Made by a program: the position numbers and the translations under genes
Notes under the pieces: model-generated
Databases searched by the model: none
What the model saw: the letters and a program-made list of their open reading frames with translations, nothing else
What the model was told of the DNA's origin: nothing
From: Synergistales bacterium
Lineage (GTDB): Bacteria; Synergistota; Synergistia; Synergistales; Aminithiophilaceae
DNA: 64,000 nt
Assembly: GCA_018433595.1 (NCBI GenBank)
Contig: JAHDQY010000009.1
Location: 246,967-310,966, forward strand
Direction: 5' to 3'
Shown: positions 49,517 to 59,182 of the stretch, piece by piece
How positions within the stretch are numbered: the stretch's first letter is position 1
Layout: every line of letters begins with the position of its first letter

Positions 49517-50512
49517 TTATAAATTTCCGATCGTTGCCACCATCACGGCTTTAATCGTGTGCATCCTATTTTCAGCCTCATCAAAGACGACGGAATGCAC
49601 GCTTTGGAAGACCTCGTCCGTGACCTCCAGCTCCTTGAGACCATATTTTTCGTAAAGCTTCAGTCCCATTGCCGTCTCAAGATCATGGAAGGCGGGAAGG
49701 CAATGGAGGAAGATGACGTCAGGGTTACCGGTTTTTGCAACCATCTCCATGTTTATCTGATAGGGGCGCAGAAGCTTGATGCGCTCCTCGAAGTGCGCCT
49801 CCTCTCCCATCGACACCCATACGTCGGTGTAAAGGACATCGGCGCCTTTAACGCCTTCGTCAACGCTTTCCGTCAGCTCGATGACTGCCCCTGTCTCTTT
49901 GGCCAAGTCGCGCATCTCCTTCACGAGAATCTCTGAAGGGAAGAGTTCCTTGGGGGCAACGGCGACGAAATGCATTCCCAGCTTGGTTGCCCCAATCATC
50001 AGGGAATTCCCCATATTGTTGCGGGCATCTCCGACATAGACGAGCTTCACAGCCTTCAGTGGTTTATCGACATGCTCTGAAATGGTCATCATATCGGCGA
50101 GAATCTGTGTCGGATGGTAGAGGTCCGTCAATCCATTCCAGACGGGAACTTCCGCATGCCGGGCAAGCGCCTCAACCGTCTCTTGCTTGAACCCCCGGAA
50201 CTCGATCCCGTCGTAAAAGCGTCCCAGAACCTTGGCCGTGTCCCGGATCGATTCCTTCTCACCCATGTGGCTGTTGCTCAGAAAAGTGAGATGAGCCCCT
50301 TCTTCAAAAGCTGCGACCTCGAAAGCGCAGCGTGTCCGTGTCGACATTTTATCGAAAATCAGAACGATCTTTTTCCCGTCCAAAAGGGTACCTTTGATTC
50401 CAGCAAGCCTCTTGGCCTTGAGAGCTTTGGACAAATCAAGAAGGTAATGAATCTCTTGGGGCGTGAAATCCTTCAGCGTCAAAAAGTGACGGCCTTTCAG
50501 TGAGATTGCCAT
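49517..50512 (-). CDS. argF: Ornithine carbamoyltransferase
   Basis: 331 residues. Carbamoyl-phosphate motif STRTR (57-61), HPTQ (133-136) and the ornithine-side HCLPAFHD. The reaction runs either way; next to arcA it is probably the catabolic enzyme (ArcB) splitting citrulline to ornithine and carbamoyl phosphate. Carbamate kinase, the ATP-yielding step, is not in the window. ATG 50512 follows aggaggaag. Confidence 0.93.
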   Translation of the reverse strand: MAISLKGRHFLTLKDFTPQEIHYLLDLSKALKAKRLAGIKGTLLDGKKIVLIFDKMSTRTRCAFEVAAFEEGAHLTFLSNSHMGEKESIRDTAKVLGRFYDGIEFRGFKQETVEALARHAEVPVWNGLTDLYHPTQILADMMTISEHVDKPLKAVKLVYVGDARNNMGNSLMIGATKLGMHFVAVAPKELFPSEILVKEMRDLAKETGAVIELTESVDEGVKGADVLYTDVWVSMGEEAHFEERIKLLRPYQINMEMVAKTGNPDVIFLHCLPAFHDLETAMGLKLYEKYGLKELEVTDEVFQSVHSVVFDEAENRMHTIKAVMVATIGNL

Positions 50513-50551
50513 GATTCTCTTCCTCCTGAGATTCTTTAGGATAAAAAGCCG

Positions 50552-50580
50552 ATACTAATAGCCTGTTGTTTTCTATGCAA
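50552..50580 (-). promoter_or_regulatory. candidate promoter for argF
   Basis: On the minus strand: -35 TTGCAT (50575-50580), 17-base spacer, -10 TAGTAT (50552-50557), between the arcA stop and argF. It suggests argF can be read apart from arcA. Confidence 0.45.
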
Positions 50581-51816
50581 TCAAGACTCACGCAACAAAG
50601 GCATTGTCATGCAGCGAGGGCCGCCTCTCCCCCTTCCGAGTTCTGCGCCGCGGATCTCCAGGACCTTGATCCCATTCTCACGTAAGATCCTGTTGGAAAC
50701 GACATTCCGCCTGTAAGTCACGACGTTACCGGGAGCAATGGAGAGTGTGTTTGTTCCGTCGTTCCACTGATCTCTTGCAGCAGCGACCGGATCGCCTCCG
50801 CCGGTCTCAATGAACCGTACCGTCTCAAGGCCAAGGGCATCTTTGAAGGAGGTCTCAATATCATCGCTTTCCGACAGAGAAAGCAGCTCGCCATCGTCAT
50901 CATAGGTTAATTTCCAGATGCGGATCGCCTTGCTGACGCCGGGGAAAATCGTGAAAGCGTTGCGGTCAACCATGGTAAAGACCGTATCAAGGTGCATATA
51001 GGAGCGAGTTTTAGGAATATCGACGGCAAGTACGGTATGAACTCCCACTCTCTTCGCAAGCCGTCTCCCCAGGATCTGAACGGCTCCTGCCGTTGTCCTC
51101 TGGCTGATGCCGATGGCAACGACGTTTTCAGAGAGAACAAGCACGTCGCCTCCCTCAACGGCGTAGGGAGCATCGTCGTTTTTATCATCGCCGAAAAGGA
51201 TCTTCAAGCCCTGGAAGTAAGGATGGTATTCGTAGATATAGCGGGCATAGAGAGGTTCGCGTCGCCTCGCTTGAAAATTCATGACACTGATGATGACGCC
51301 GTCCTTTACAAAAGCATGAGGGTCGCGTTGAAAATAGAGATTGGGGAGAGGACGTATAAGGAAGTCGGTTGCGTCGGTAACGCAAAGAACCAGGCTTCGA
51401 CAGTTGCCGATAATAGCCATCGCTTCCTCTTTGGTAAGACCCGAGATAAGGATGTCAGCCAGATCAGAGGGGCTGAAATCCATCAATTCCTTCTTCAGGG
51501 CCTGCACAAGAGGGACATCAAGGGCTTCAAGGGCCAGGCTGTCGTCAAGGACGCAAGAGCGGATCTCCTCATCTCGCAAAACCTGAGAGAAGCTGTTTCG
51601 GAAATAAACGACTTCGACTCCGTTATCTCTTAGCAGGTCGGCAAAAGCATCGTGCTCTTTCTGGGCTTCCTCGACCCAGAGAATATCGTCGAAGAGCAAT
51701 TCATCTTTGTTGTCGATTGTCAGCCTTTCCAGCTCCCTTCCCGGTCGATGGAGCATGACGCGTTTCAATCGGCCGACTTCCGAAGCAACGTAAAAGGACC
51801 GTTCTCTCTCCTCCAC
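50581..51816 (-). CDS. arcA: Arginine deiminase
   Basis: Hydrolyses arginine to citrulline and ammonia. The nucleophile Cys lies in GGPRCMTMPL near the end; substrate and catalytic residues are in FQRDPHAF, YAVEGGDVLVL and SYMHLDTVFTMVD. GTG 51816 has ggaggg 8 bases upstream and gives 411 residues; ATG 51837 would add seven. Start choice is open, function is not. Confidence 0.94.
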   Translation of the reverse strand: MEERERSFYVASEVGRLKRVMLHRPGRELERLTIDNKDELLFDDILWVEEAQKEHDAFADLLRDNGVEVVYFRNSFSQVLRDEEIRSCVLDDSLALEALDVPLVQALKKELMDFSPSDLADILISGLTKEEAMAIIGNCRSLVLCVTDATDFLIRPLPNLYFQRDPHAFVKDGVIISVMNFQARRREPLYARYIYEYHPYFQGLKILFGDDKNDDAPYAVEGGDVLVLSENVVAIGISQRTTAGAVQILGRRLAKRVGVHTVLAVDIPKTRSYMHLDTVFTMVDRNAFTIFPGVSKAIRIWKLTYDDDGELLSLSESDDIETSFKDALGLETVRFIETGGGDPVAAARDQWNDGTNTLSIAPGNVVTYRRNVVSNRILRENGIKVLEIRGAELGRGRGGPRCMTMPLLRES

Positions 51817-51879
51817 AGCCCTATCCCTCCATTCCACTTTGGCTAAACTCGAAAGACCAACCAGTTAAGCAGCGTTCTC

Positions 51880-51908
51880 TTTATATCATATTTGGAAAAC
51901 GCCGCCAA
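51880..51908 (-). promoter_or_regulatory. promoter for arcA
   Basis: On the minus strand: -35 TTGGCG (51903-51908), 17-base spacer, -10 TATAAA (51880-51885). The -35 overlaps the stem of the speE terminator. Confidence 0.55.
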
Positions 51909-51943
51909 GAGCACAAAAGTGTTCCCACCTTGTGCTCTTGGCG
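51903..51943 (-). terminator. terminator after speE
   Basis: Perfect 14-base arms (51903-51916 and 51930-51943) with a 13-base loop, 45 bases past the speE stop. Only a short T-run (GTTTTCC) follows on the minus strand, so strength is moderate. It would close the long run that begins at rpiB-upp. Confidence 0.6.
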
Positions 51944-51988
51944 TATTTCTGCTTCGTTTGGACGGTAGGCCGGAGGAGTGGAATCGGT

Positions 51989-52852
51989 TCAGGACTCGGC
52001 GTTTTCCTTCAGAAGTTCCTGGACAAAGGGTGGCAAAACAAAAGCAGCCTGATGGATTTCAGGGGAGTAATAACAGGTGGTACCTGATGGAGCCCGCCGA
52101 ACAATATGGGGATCAGGCCCCTTGCTGCCGATCGTGTAGGTCCAGCTTCCCGAAGGATAAACGGGCATAGCCCCCCAGCAAAGATCCGCTCGGGGAAAGA
52201 CCGAGGCGATCTGGCGGTAGGTATGAGAGAGAAGCTCCTTATTGGTAAAAGGGGACTCCGTTTGTGCGATGACCATTCCCTCCTTGCGAAGGGCTCGGAA
52301 GACGTCACAGTAGAAGGAGGCTTCGAAAAGGCCGACGGCGAATTCCACGGGGTCGGTGCTATCGACAATAATCACATCAAAACTGTCATGGCGTTCTTTA
52401 ATGAATTGCAACGCGTCCATAGGGAAGACGTTGACGCGGCGATCTTCGAATCCGATACTGACGGCAGGGAAAAATTCTTTCGAAGCCTTGATGACTTCCT
52501 CATCGATATCAACGAGAAAAATCTCTTCGACGATGTCGTGTTTTGTGATCTCCCGTACACACCCCCCATCACCGCCACCGACAACAAGGACTCGCTTCGG
52601 CTGCGGGTGCGCGCAAAGGAGAAGATGCACCATCATTTCATGATAAGTAAACTCATACTGATCAGCCAACATCAAAATCCCGTCCAAGATCAACGCTTTC
52701 CCATATTGCTCTGTTTCGACGACAAGAAGTTGCTGATAGGAGGTCTTTATATTCTTTAATATGGAAGTGACTCTCAAGCCAAGCCTCATGTTGTCTGTCT
52801 GATATTCCGTGAACCAAAGATCGTTTTTTCGGATAGGAACAGGCTGGATCAT
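51989..52852 (-). CDS. speE: Spermidine synthase (polyamine aminopropyltransferase)
   Basis: 287 residues. Binding motif VLVVGGGDGGCVREITKH, the catalytic region VIIVDSTDPVE, and an N-terminal beta domain (LWFTEYQTDNMRLGLRV). It transfers aminopropyl from decarboxylated SAM to putrescine; speD and ornithine or agmatine genes are not adjacent. ATG 52852 forms ATGA with the ispG stop. Confidence 0.92.
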   Translation of the reverse strand: MIQPVPIRKNDLWFTEYQTDNMRLGLRVTSILKNIKTSYQQLLVVETEQYGKALILDGILMLADQYEFTYHEMMVHLLLCAHPQPKRVLVVGGGDGGCVREITKHDIVEEIFLVDIDEEVIKASKEFFPAVSIGFEDRRVNVFPMDALQFIKERHDSFDVIIVDSTDPVEFAVGLFEASFYCDVFRALRKEGMVIAQTESPFTNKELLSHTYRQIASVFPRADLCWGAMPVYPSGSWTYTIGSKGPDPHIVRRAPSGTTCYYSPEIHQAAFVLPPFVQELLKENAES

Positions 52853-53937
52853 GACCGATACCCCCCCTCATTTGGTCTGAAGCTTAGCGACTCTCTCGCG
52901 GTATTCTCGATTTCTTTAATGAGAGCTGATTCGAGCTCAGCGGAGAGAATCTCACCTAAGGGTTTGCCTTTGCTGAAAAGAAGTAATCCTTTAGGTGTTC
53001 CAGCAACACCGATATCAGCATGTGAAGCCTCGCGGGGACCGTTCACTTCGCAACCCATAACGGCAACGGTCCATCCATCTGGAAATTGAGGTAAAAGTTT
53101 TTCAACGCGGGCCACCACATTTTCCACGTCGATACGGCGGCGCCCGCAGGTGGGGCAGGAAATCAAATCCGCCCCTCGGTGACGCAGATCAAGTGAGCGG
53201 AGAAGGGCAAATCCGGCGTCAACTTCCTGACGAGTCGGACCGGTAAGGCTGACCCTCAAGGTGTCGCCCACACCCTGAGCGAGTAGAAGCGCCAACCCAG
53301 CAGCACTTTTGACAAGGCCTCGAAAACCTGGACCTGCCTCAGTAATCCCAATGTGGAAAGGGAAATCATAACGTGACGCCAGTTCGAGATTGGCGCGAAC
53401 CGTCTCCTGAACGGAGGAGGACTTAGCCGATAGAATCAGGTTGTCGAACCCCTTGTCCAGAAGCTGCTGAAGCTGTTCTTCGACAGCGACGACAAGGGCT
53501 GCCGATCGGTCTCCAGAAGCTTTTCCCAGTTGTTCGTTATTCAGAGAGCCTCCGTTGGCGCCGATTCGGATAACGACCCGTTCAGCCCGTGCAGCCTGGA
53601 TAACCTCTTGCAGGCCATTTTTCCCCCCCAGGTTTCCGGGGTTGACCCGAATTGCCCGACAACCGGAGGCAATGGCTGATAAGGCCAATCGATAATCGAA
53701 GTGTATATCAGCCATCAAAGGCACTGAGCTCAACTGGTTCAGTCGCGCCAGCAAAGGAGCCTCTTCCCGGCGAGGAAAGGCCACGCGGATCAGTTCGCAA
53801 CCCACCTCTTCCAGTTCCTGAAGCTCCGCCTGACAACCGTCCTGATCGGCAAGAGGATGAACCAACATGCTTTCGACGCGAATCGGTGCACCTGCGCCGA
53901 TGGTCAACTTCCCTATCGAGACGGACTTGCGTGACAT
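52849..53937 (-). CDS. ispG: 4-hydroxy-3-methylbut-2-en-1-yl diphosphate synthase (flavodoxin type)
   Basis: [4Fe-4S] enzyme of the MEP pathway. The N-terminal TIM-barrel opens with PIRVESMLVHPLADQD, near the family QSMT motif but altered. The cluster cysteines are in ISCPTCGRRRID and VMGCEVNGPREASHAD. 362 residues from ATG 53937, preferred to the frame start at 53967. The dxr-rseP-ispG order is conserved in Firmicutes. Confidence 0.94.
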   Translation of the reverse strand: MSRKSVSIGKLTIGAGAPIRVESMLVHPLADQDGCQAELQELEEVGCELIRVAFPRREEAPLLARLNQLSSVPLMADIHFDYRLALSAIASGCRAIRVNPGNLGGKNGLQEVIQAARAERVVIRIGANGGSLNNEQLGKASGDRSAALVVAVEEQLQQLLDKGFDNLILSAKSSSVQETVRANLELASRYDFPFHIGITEAGPGFRGLVKSAAGLALLLAQGVGDTLRVSLTGPTRQEVDAGFALLRSLDLRHRGADLISCPTCGRRRIDVENVVARVEKLLPQFPDGWTVAVMGCEVNGPREASHADIGVAGTPKGLLLFSKGKPLGEILSAELESALIKEIENTARESLSFRPNEGGYRS

Positions 53938-53963
53938 TGCAAGCACACCTTTCCTATTTGCTT

Positions 53964-54998
53964 TCAAGGTTTTATTACTATTTTTACTAAATCATTCCAA
54001 GTCACAAAAAGAATCAGACCTATAAGCACAAAAAAACCAACCATATGAATTACGCTTTCCCATTTGCTAGATATTTTTTTTCCTAAAATTATTTCTCCTG
54101 TTACGAAAACAATTCTCCCACCGTCAAGAGCCGGGAATGGTATCAAGTTCAATATCCCCAAATGAAGATTAATTACAGCTAAAAAAGAGAGAAAAGCCCA
54201 AAAGCCTTGCCTGAAAGCATCTCCTGCCATACCCGCTATACCCACAGGGCCTGTCATAGTAACGTCAGAAATTCCAAAAATCCAAGAGATAATTCCCCTT
54301 ATAATATCGATACCCAGTTGCCAAACATAGGTAAACGCCTTAAAAATGGCTTCATGAATAGGATAATTAATAACTTGAGGACGAACCCCTAAAAGAGGTG
54401 TTCCATAGGTTGAGTCAATGATCAATTCGGCATAGAGATAAAAAATATCTTCTCCACGTCGGATCTTTATGCTTACTGGGCCTTTTAAAGCTTCTTTTTG
54501 AAGGAGTGACGATAAAGAACTCCATCCCTGAAGAGATTCCTCATTGACGCTGAGAATTTCATCGCCGGCAAGAATGCCGAGCTTCTGTGCAGGGTACCCC
54601 TCCATGATAGATCCGACGCGTGTCGATGACAGATCAACAACGCCTCTTCCCCAGAGCAGAAGCGAAGTCAGCAGGATAGCCAGGGCTAAATTGACTGTTG
54701 CCCCTGAAGCCAAAACGACAAGACGCTGAAAAGGACTTTTGGCTGAAAAGGTACGTTCGAGATCAACAATCTCTCCTTCCCGTTCCTCTCCCATACCGGC
54801 CAGGCGTACAAATCCACCGACAGGAAAGACGCGCACAGACCAGAGAGTCTCCCTGCTGCGGCGGGAAAAAAGCGAGGGGCCCATACCGAAGGCAAATTCA
54901 TGGACTTGAATGTCGCACCAACGGGCCGCAAAATAGTGTCCTCCCTCATGGGCAATGACACAGATGGCAATGACGAGCAGAAAAGCCAAAAGACTCAA
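53964..54998 (-). CDS. rseP: Site-2 intramembrane metalloprotease RseP/RasP
   Basis: Membrane-embedded zinc protease of 344 residues: HEGGH (17-21) in the first helix, one PDZ domain (about 125-200), and NLIPFPALDGGR in the third helix, giving the third ligand. It releases anti-sigma factors or clears signal peptide remnants. TTG 54998 makes TTGA with dxr. The 3' half is clearly more AT-rich than the 5' half. Confidence 0.93.
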   Translation of the reverse strand: MSLLAFLLVIAICVIAHEGGHYFAARWCDIQVHEFAFGMGPSLFSRRSRETLWSVRVFPVGGFVRLAGMGEEREGEIVDLERTFSAKSPFQRLVVLASGATVNLALAILLTSLLLWGRGVVDLSSTRVGSIMEGYPAQKLGILAGDEILSVNEESLQGWSSLSSLLQKEALKGPVSIKIRRGEDIFYLYAELIIDSTYGTPLLGVRPQVINYPIHEAIFKAFTYVWQLGIDIIRGIISWIFGISDVTMTGPVGIAGMAGDAFRQGFWAFLSFLAVINLHLGILNLIPFPALDGGRIVFVTGEIILGKKISSKWESVIHMVGFFVLIGLILFVTWNDLVKIVIKP

Positions 54999-56203
54999 CA
55001 GGAGAAGTACCCCCTTTCGTTGCTGAAACGAGGTGTCAAGTCTCTTGCTCGTCGTCGTGCCCGATCCAGAAGATCAAGAGCGTCATCAAGGTGGCGGGGG
55101 GCTGTCTCATTGAACGAAGAGAGAGTGGCTTCAACAACGGCTGCTATCGAGGTAAACGGGATGATCTTGTTCAGGAAGGCTTCGACAGCGACTTCGTCCG
55201 CTCCCACTAAAATGGCCGGATAGCCGCCTCCGGCAAGTGCAGCTTCGCGGGCCAGTCGATAACAAGGGAAACGTTCCATATCCGGAGCCTCAAAAGAAAC
55301 AGCCCAATGCTCAGGCGAGGGAAGCGAGTAGGCGTTCTCCAAATCGAGTCTCTTCGGGTAGGCCAAAGCAGCGGCAACTGGCAAACGCATATCAGGCTTT
55401 GAAAGCAAGGCCTTGACGGTACCGTCCTTAAAGGCCACCAGACCGTGGACAAGGGAGTTGCGATGAATAACCGCTTCGACACGGGAAGCTTCCAGGTCGA
55501 AAAGGCGCATCGCTTCGATCACCTCAATGCCTTTATTCATTAAAGTAGCGCTATCAATGGTGACTTTGGCTCCCATGGACCAAACGGGATGATTCAGAGC
55601 GTCTTCCGGTTTGACGATTTTCATAGCTCGGAGAGAAAAATCCCGGAAAGGGCCGCCAGAGGCAGTCAGCCAGATCTTATCGACGCTGCTGCTTGTCTCG
55701 CCGAGCATACATTGCCAGATCGCACTGTGTTCACTGTCCAATGGCCGGAGTTGGTGTGGAAAACGGACGCGGGGCATCACCCACTCTCCCGCGACAACAA
55801 GGCTTTCCTTATTGGCAAGAGAAACATCCAAAGAGGCGTCCAGGGCCAGTACAAGAGCTCTGATTGCATCTGTTCCCGACGATGCAAAGACAACATGGTC
55901 GGCCAGGTTTTCAGCAAGCATCTGTTCTAAAGCGGAAGGACCTGAAAAAAATTTCGTTTTGCCGGCAAGACGTCCGCGAAGTTTTGCGGCAGCTCGAGCA
56001 TCGATAAGAACAACCGCTTCGGGGCGAAATTCCTTTGCAAGAGCCTCTAGCCCATCGGCATTGGACTTTGCTGCCAGAACGGTAACCTTAAAAAAGGCAG
56101 AAAATTGTCTACATATGTCGAGGACAGAAGAGCCGACACTCCCCGTCGCACCAATGACAGCCACGCGTATGGGACAGGTTCTTTCCACTTCGATCAAAGC
56201 CAT
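54995..56203 (-). CDS. dxr: 1-deoxy-D-xylulose-5-phosphate reductoisomerase
   Basis: NADPH-dependent second enzyme of the MEP pathway, target of fosmidomycin. NADPH motif GATGSVGSSVLDICRQ at the start, LANKESLVVAGE, TASGGPFRD and SMGAKVTIDSATLMNKGIEV. 402 residues, slightly long. gaggtgat precedes ATG 56203, which lies in the last codons of cdsA. Confidence 0.95.
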   Translation of the reverse strand: MALIEVERTCPIRVAVIGATGSVGSSVLDICRQFSAFFKVTVLAAKSNADGLEALAKEFRPEAVVLIDARAAAKLRGRLAGKTKFFSGPSALEQMLAENLADHVVFASSGTDAIRALVLALDASLDVSLANKESLVVAGEWVMPRVRFPHQLRPLDSEHSAIWQCMLGETSSSVDKIWLTASGGPFRDFSLRAMKIVKPEDALNHPVWSMGAKVTIDSATLMNKGIEVIEAMRLFDLEASRVEAVIHRNSLVHGLVAFKDGTVKALLSKPDMRLPVAAALAYPKRLDLENAYSLPSPEHWAVSFEAPDMERFPCYRLAREAALAGGGYPAILVGADEVAVEAFLNKIIPFTSIAAVVEATLSSFNETAPRHLDDALDLLDRARRRARDLTPRFSNERGYFSC

Positions 56204-57009
56204 ATCACCTCAAAAATCAAGAAAGCCAAGGTCGCGTTCAAGAGAATGCTGTCGAAACGATCGAGCATGCCTCCATGTCCTGGAATCAGGGCTCCAGTAT
56301 CTTTAATTCCGGCCTCTCTTTTAAGAATGGACTCGGCTAAATCACCTAATTGGCCAGCTGTTCCACAGAGTAATCCCAAGAGCAACAAAGGCAACGGTGG
56401 AAATTCCCATACAAAAGCCAATATGCCAGAGCAAAGCAAACTTGCCGCTAAACCGCCGAAAAACCCTTCCCATGATTTTTTAGGACTTACCTCATAGCAA
56501 AAATGCGTTTTGCCCCATTTTAATCCAATAAAAAAGGCAAAAACATCACAACTCCACGTACAAAAAAATAAAGTCAGCAAAAGAAATAATCCCCAAGGCT
56601 GTCCTCTTAGTATCACTAAAAATGTCCATGGTAAAGCAATATAAACAATACCAGAAAGAGTTGAACCCAAATTAAAGATTGCGTAGCTTTTTCCAGTCAG
56701 TTGACGTCGAATTATTTCAATAAAAAGAGTCAAAAAAGCAGAAATGGCGAGAAGAACAACAAAAGAGCTCATAGACATTCCGACATGAGCAATAAAAGGA
56801 AATATCAAACCTAAGAACAATCCAACTCCCTTTGAAACATGGGCTTTTGTTGCTAATATGCCATAAAACTCCCACAGAGACACAGTTGAAGAAAAAACCA
56901 CAACAGCCAACCATAGGTTGCCACCATAAAAAAGGCTAACCAAAAAGATAGAGCCTAATATTGCGCCGCTTATAATTCTTTTCACTAATTCCTCTTTATG
57001 TCTTGCCAT
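56194..57009 (-). CDS. cdsA: Phosphatidate cytidylyltransferase
   Basis: Multi-pass membrane enzyme making CDP-diacylglycerol for all phospholipids. The family signature is split as SPKKSWEGFFGG and LGDLAESILKREAGIKD, followed by PGHGGMLDRFDS. 271 residues with about seven helices. ATG 57009 with gaaggga upstream; the frame start at 57048 is inside uppS. AT-rich. Confidence 0.92.
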   Translation of the reverse strand: MARHKEELVKRIISGAILGSIFLVSLFYGGNLWLAVVVFSSTVSLWEFYGILATKAHVSKGVGLFLGLIFPFIAHVGMSMSSFVVLLAISAFLTLFIEIIRRQLTGKSYAIFNLGSTLSGIVYIALPWTFLVILRGQPWGLFLLLTLFFCTWSCDVFAFFIGLKWGKTHFCYEVSPKKSWEGFFGGLAASLLCSGILAFVWEFPPLPLLLLGLLCGTAGQLGDLAESILKREAGIKDTGALIPGHGGMLDRFDSILLNATLAFLIFEVIWL

Positions 57010-57694
57010 ATCGACGTTCCCTTCCGGAATAACTGGAAATTGCTTCATTTAAATCCAATTCATCGAAATCTGGCCATAGTTTTTCCGTGAAATAAAGCTC
57101 ACTGTAGCTGGACTGCCATAAAAGAAAATTACTCAACCTCAACTCGCCACTAGTCCTGATTATCAAATCAGGGTCAGGAACATCTGGTAAATAAAGACAA
57201 GATCTTAATGTTTTTTCATCAATTTGTTTTTGTGGATTTTTTTGAATAAAAATATTGACGGCGTCTATTATTTCTTGCCTTCCGCCATAATTCAAACAAA
57301 CTATCATGTCAATTTTATTACAATTTAGAGTTTCACTTTCTGCTTCTCTCAAGATATCTTTAATTGACTCGGGCAAGCTGGAAAAACGGCCCGAAAATCT
57401 CAATCTGACGTTTTCTTTTTTTAACGCGTCAATCTTCAATTTTACATAATATTTAAAAAGCCCCATAAGTGCTGTAACTTCATTTTTAGGTCGATTCCAG
57501 TTTTCTGTAGAAAATGCATATAGAGAAATATATCTTATCCCTCGAGTGGCGGCGGCCCTGACCACTCTCTCTACGGCATTTACGCCAGCTTTATGACCGA
57601 CAATCCTGGGATAACCTCGCTTTTTAGCCCATCTGCCATTACCATCCATGATAATAGCAATATGCTTTGGAAGGTTGAAGTTGTCTTCAGCCAT
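56996..57694 (-). CDS. uppS: Undecaprenyl diphosphate synthase (cis-prenyltransferase)
   Basis: Makes the C55 carrier lipid for wall synthesis. HIAIIMDGNGRWAKKRG with the catalytic Asp, GHKAG, TLYAFSTENW-like YAFSTENWNRP, and DLIIRTSGELRLSNFLLWQ. 232 residues. ATG 57694 (or TTG 57697) overlaps udg. Followed by cdsA with a 14-base overlap, the standard uppS-cdsA-dxr-rseP order. Confidence 0.95.
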   Translation of the reverse strand: MAEDNFNLPKHIAIIMDGNGRWAKKRGYPRIVGHKAGVNAVERVVRAAATRGIRYISLYAFSTENWNRPKNEVTALMGLFKYYVKLKIDALKKENVRLRFSGRFSSLPESIKDILREAESETLNCNKIDMIVCLNYGGRQEIIDAVNIFIQKNPQKQIDEKTLRSCLYLPDVPDPDLIIRTSGELRLSNFLLWQSSYSELYFTEKLWPDFDELDLNEAISSYSGRERRYGKT

Positions 57695-58307
57695 CAAGGC
57701 ACTGAGCTCCTCTCTGAGAAAGTTCGTCCCACTTTCTTTTCACTTCTTTAATGTCATTCCATGTTTGATCCTTTGGACTCCCTTTTGCTCGTGATTGATT
57801 TCTTAACAAGAAACTGGGATGATACAGAGGCATAAGTTCGATACCACGCCATTGAAACCACTTTCCACGCAAAGAAGTGATACCTTCTGCTGTTTTCAAC
57901 ATCCATTTAGTCGGAGTATTGCCGAGAGTAACAATAATTTTTGGTGAAATGCAAGCAATTTGAGTCTCAAGAAAATGGTTACAGGAAATTAACTCATCAA
58001 CGGTTGGAATTCGATTTCCTGGCGGTCTACATTTTACAACATTGGTAATAAAAACATCATTTCTAGAAATTCCAGCGGCACCTAAAATTTTAGTCAAAAG
58101 CTGTCCAGCTTTTCCTACAAAAGCTTCTCCGCTTAGATCTTCGTCTGCCCCAGGAGCTTCTCCTATGAATACTAAATCAGTTTTTATGTCGCCTTGACCA
58201 AAAACAGTTTTAGTTCGCTCTTTAGAGAGAGGGCAAGAAGTACATTGTGCAATATCATGATGTAGCCTATAAACAATATCTTCGATTGAATTTATTTTAT
58301 TTTCCAA
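57687..58307 (-). CDS. Uracil-DNA glycosylase, family 4 (Fe-S type)
   Basis: 206 residues. The N-terminal iron-sulfur pair is CTSC (C22, C25); other cysteines lie in VVKCRPPGNR and near ACISPK. Catalytic motifs GEAPGADED and HPSFLLRN match family 4 glycosylases that remove uracil from DNA. TTG 58307 with gaggaggg. Its place between a P-loop-Asp23 protein and uppS is not explained by function. Confidence 0.92.
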   Translation of the reverse strand: MENKINSIEDIVYRLHHDIAQCTSCPLSKERTKTVFGQGDIKTDLVFIGEAPGADEDLSGEAFVGKAGQLLTKILGAAGISRNDVFITNVVKCRPPGNRIPTVDELISCNHFLETQIACISPKIIVTLGNTPTKWMLKTAEGITSLRGKWFQWRGIELMPLYHPSFLLRNQSRAKGSPKDQTWNDIKEVKRKWDELSQRGAQCLDG

Positions 58308-58336
58308 TCAAAGAGCCCTCCTCCTATGTTGTATTT

Positions 58337-59182
58337 CTATTTGCCAGAAACGATTTCTGATACTTGGATGTCGATTTTTTTTACTCCTAGGCCAGTAAAA
58401 TATTCTATACCCTTCCTAATTCTTCTTTGTAATAATTTTGATATTTGCATCATATTATTATCTCCGAGAACAAATCTTATATCTACGGCAATTAGCACAG
58501 AGTCTTCTTCTGATTTTATTTTTATTGATAATACTTCATCCACTTGTTTAGTATATTTCCCAATGTAGATAGCAATTTGTTCAATTGCTTCACTCTCAAT
58601 GTGAAGATCTCCATAGAAAGTAAAAGGAGGCCTTACAATTGTTTTTTCTCCGTCTTGGGGATGGAGAGGTTGCCAAAACACTCTTAATTTCCCTACTAAT
58701 TGCCCAGCGAAATTTTTTCTTACCTGTACTTGTGAAACTGGAATTACATGTTGTCCCTTGTTAATTCTTTCTTGTCGCGCTTTTTTAATTTCATCGGGAG
58801 TTGCGACATCTTCTATGGCAATAAATCTAAAAGGGTAGGGAAGATCTAGAGTTTTGATAATTTTTAATGCCATTTCTTTTGATGTTGCAATAAGCATTAT
58901 TGTTCCACTTTGTTTTTTTAAATAATATTTGACTTGGTTTTTGTGGTCTTCAAATTGAAACATTGCCCTTCTTATGGCTCGTATTTGATTTCTTTCAGAT
59001 TTTGCACTTTTTCCACAAACAATTTGCCCTCTGTATATAACCAATCCATCATCAACAATAAAATCAACCTCGTAGGTGCGAGCAATCAGTTGAGCTCTTC
59101 TGCTTTTGCCCGTACCAGCAGGGCCATAAAAAACGATAATTTTTAGTTTATCTAAAGTAGAAATGGCCTTATCTGATTCCAA
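58337..59182 (-). CDS. P-loop ATPase fused to Asp23/Gls24-like domain
   Basis: 281 residues. Walker A GPAGTGKS at 20-27 opens an AAA-like or kinase-like domain (to about 150); the middle ends in HPQDGEKTIVRPPFTFYG. Residues about 191-281 resemble the Asp23/Gls24 (DUF322) fold: HIESEAIEQIAIYIGKYT, then SVLIAVDIRFVLG, and a helical end LQRRIRKGIEYFTGLGVKKI. Asp23 proteins are envelope-stress or membrane-associated factors in Firmicutes. TTG 59182 overlaps hisC by 14 bases. Domain call by eye; function unknown. Confidence 0.7.
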   Translation of the reverse strand: MESDKAISTLDKLKIIVFYGPAGTGKSRRAQLIARTYEVDFIVDDGLVIYRGQIVCGKSAKSERNQIRAIRRAMFQFEDHKNQVKYYLKKQSGTIMLIATSKEMALKIIKTLDLPYPFRFIAIEDVATPDEIKKARQERINKGQHVIPVSQVQVRKNFAGQLVGKLRVFWQPLHPQDGEKTIVRPPFTFYGDLHIESEAIEQIAIYIGKYTKQVDEVLSIKIKSEEDSVLIAVDIRFVLGDNNMMQISKLLQRRIRKGIEYFTGLGVKKIDIQVSEIVSGK

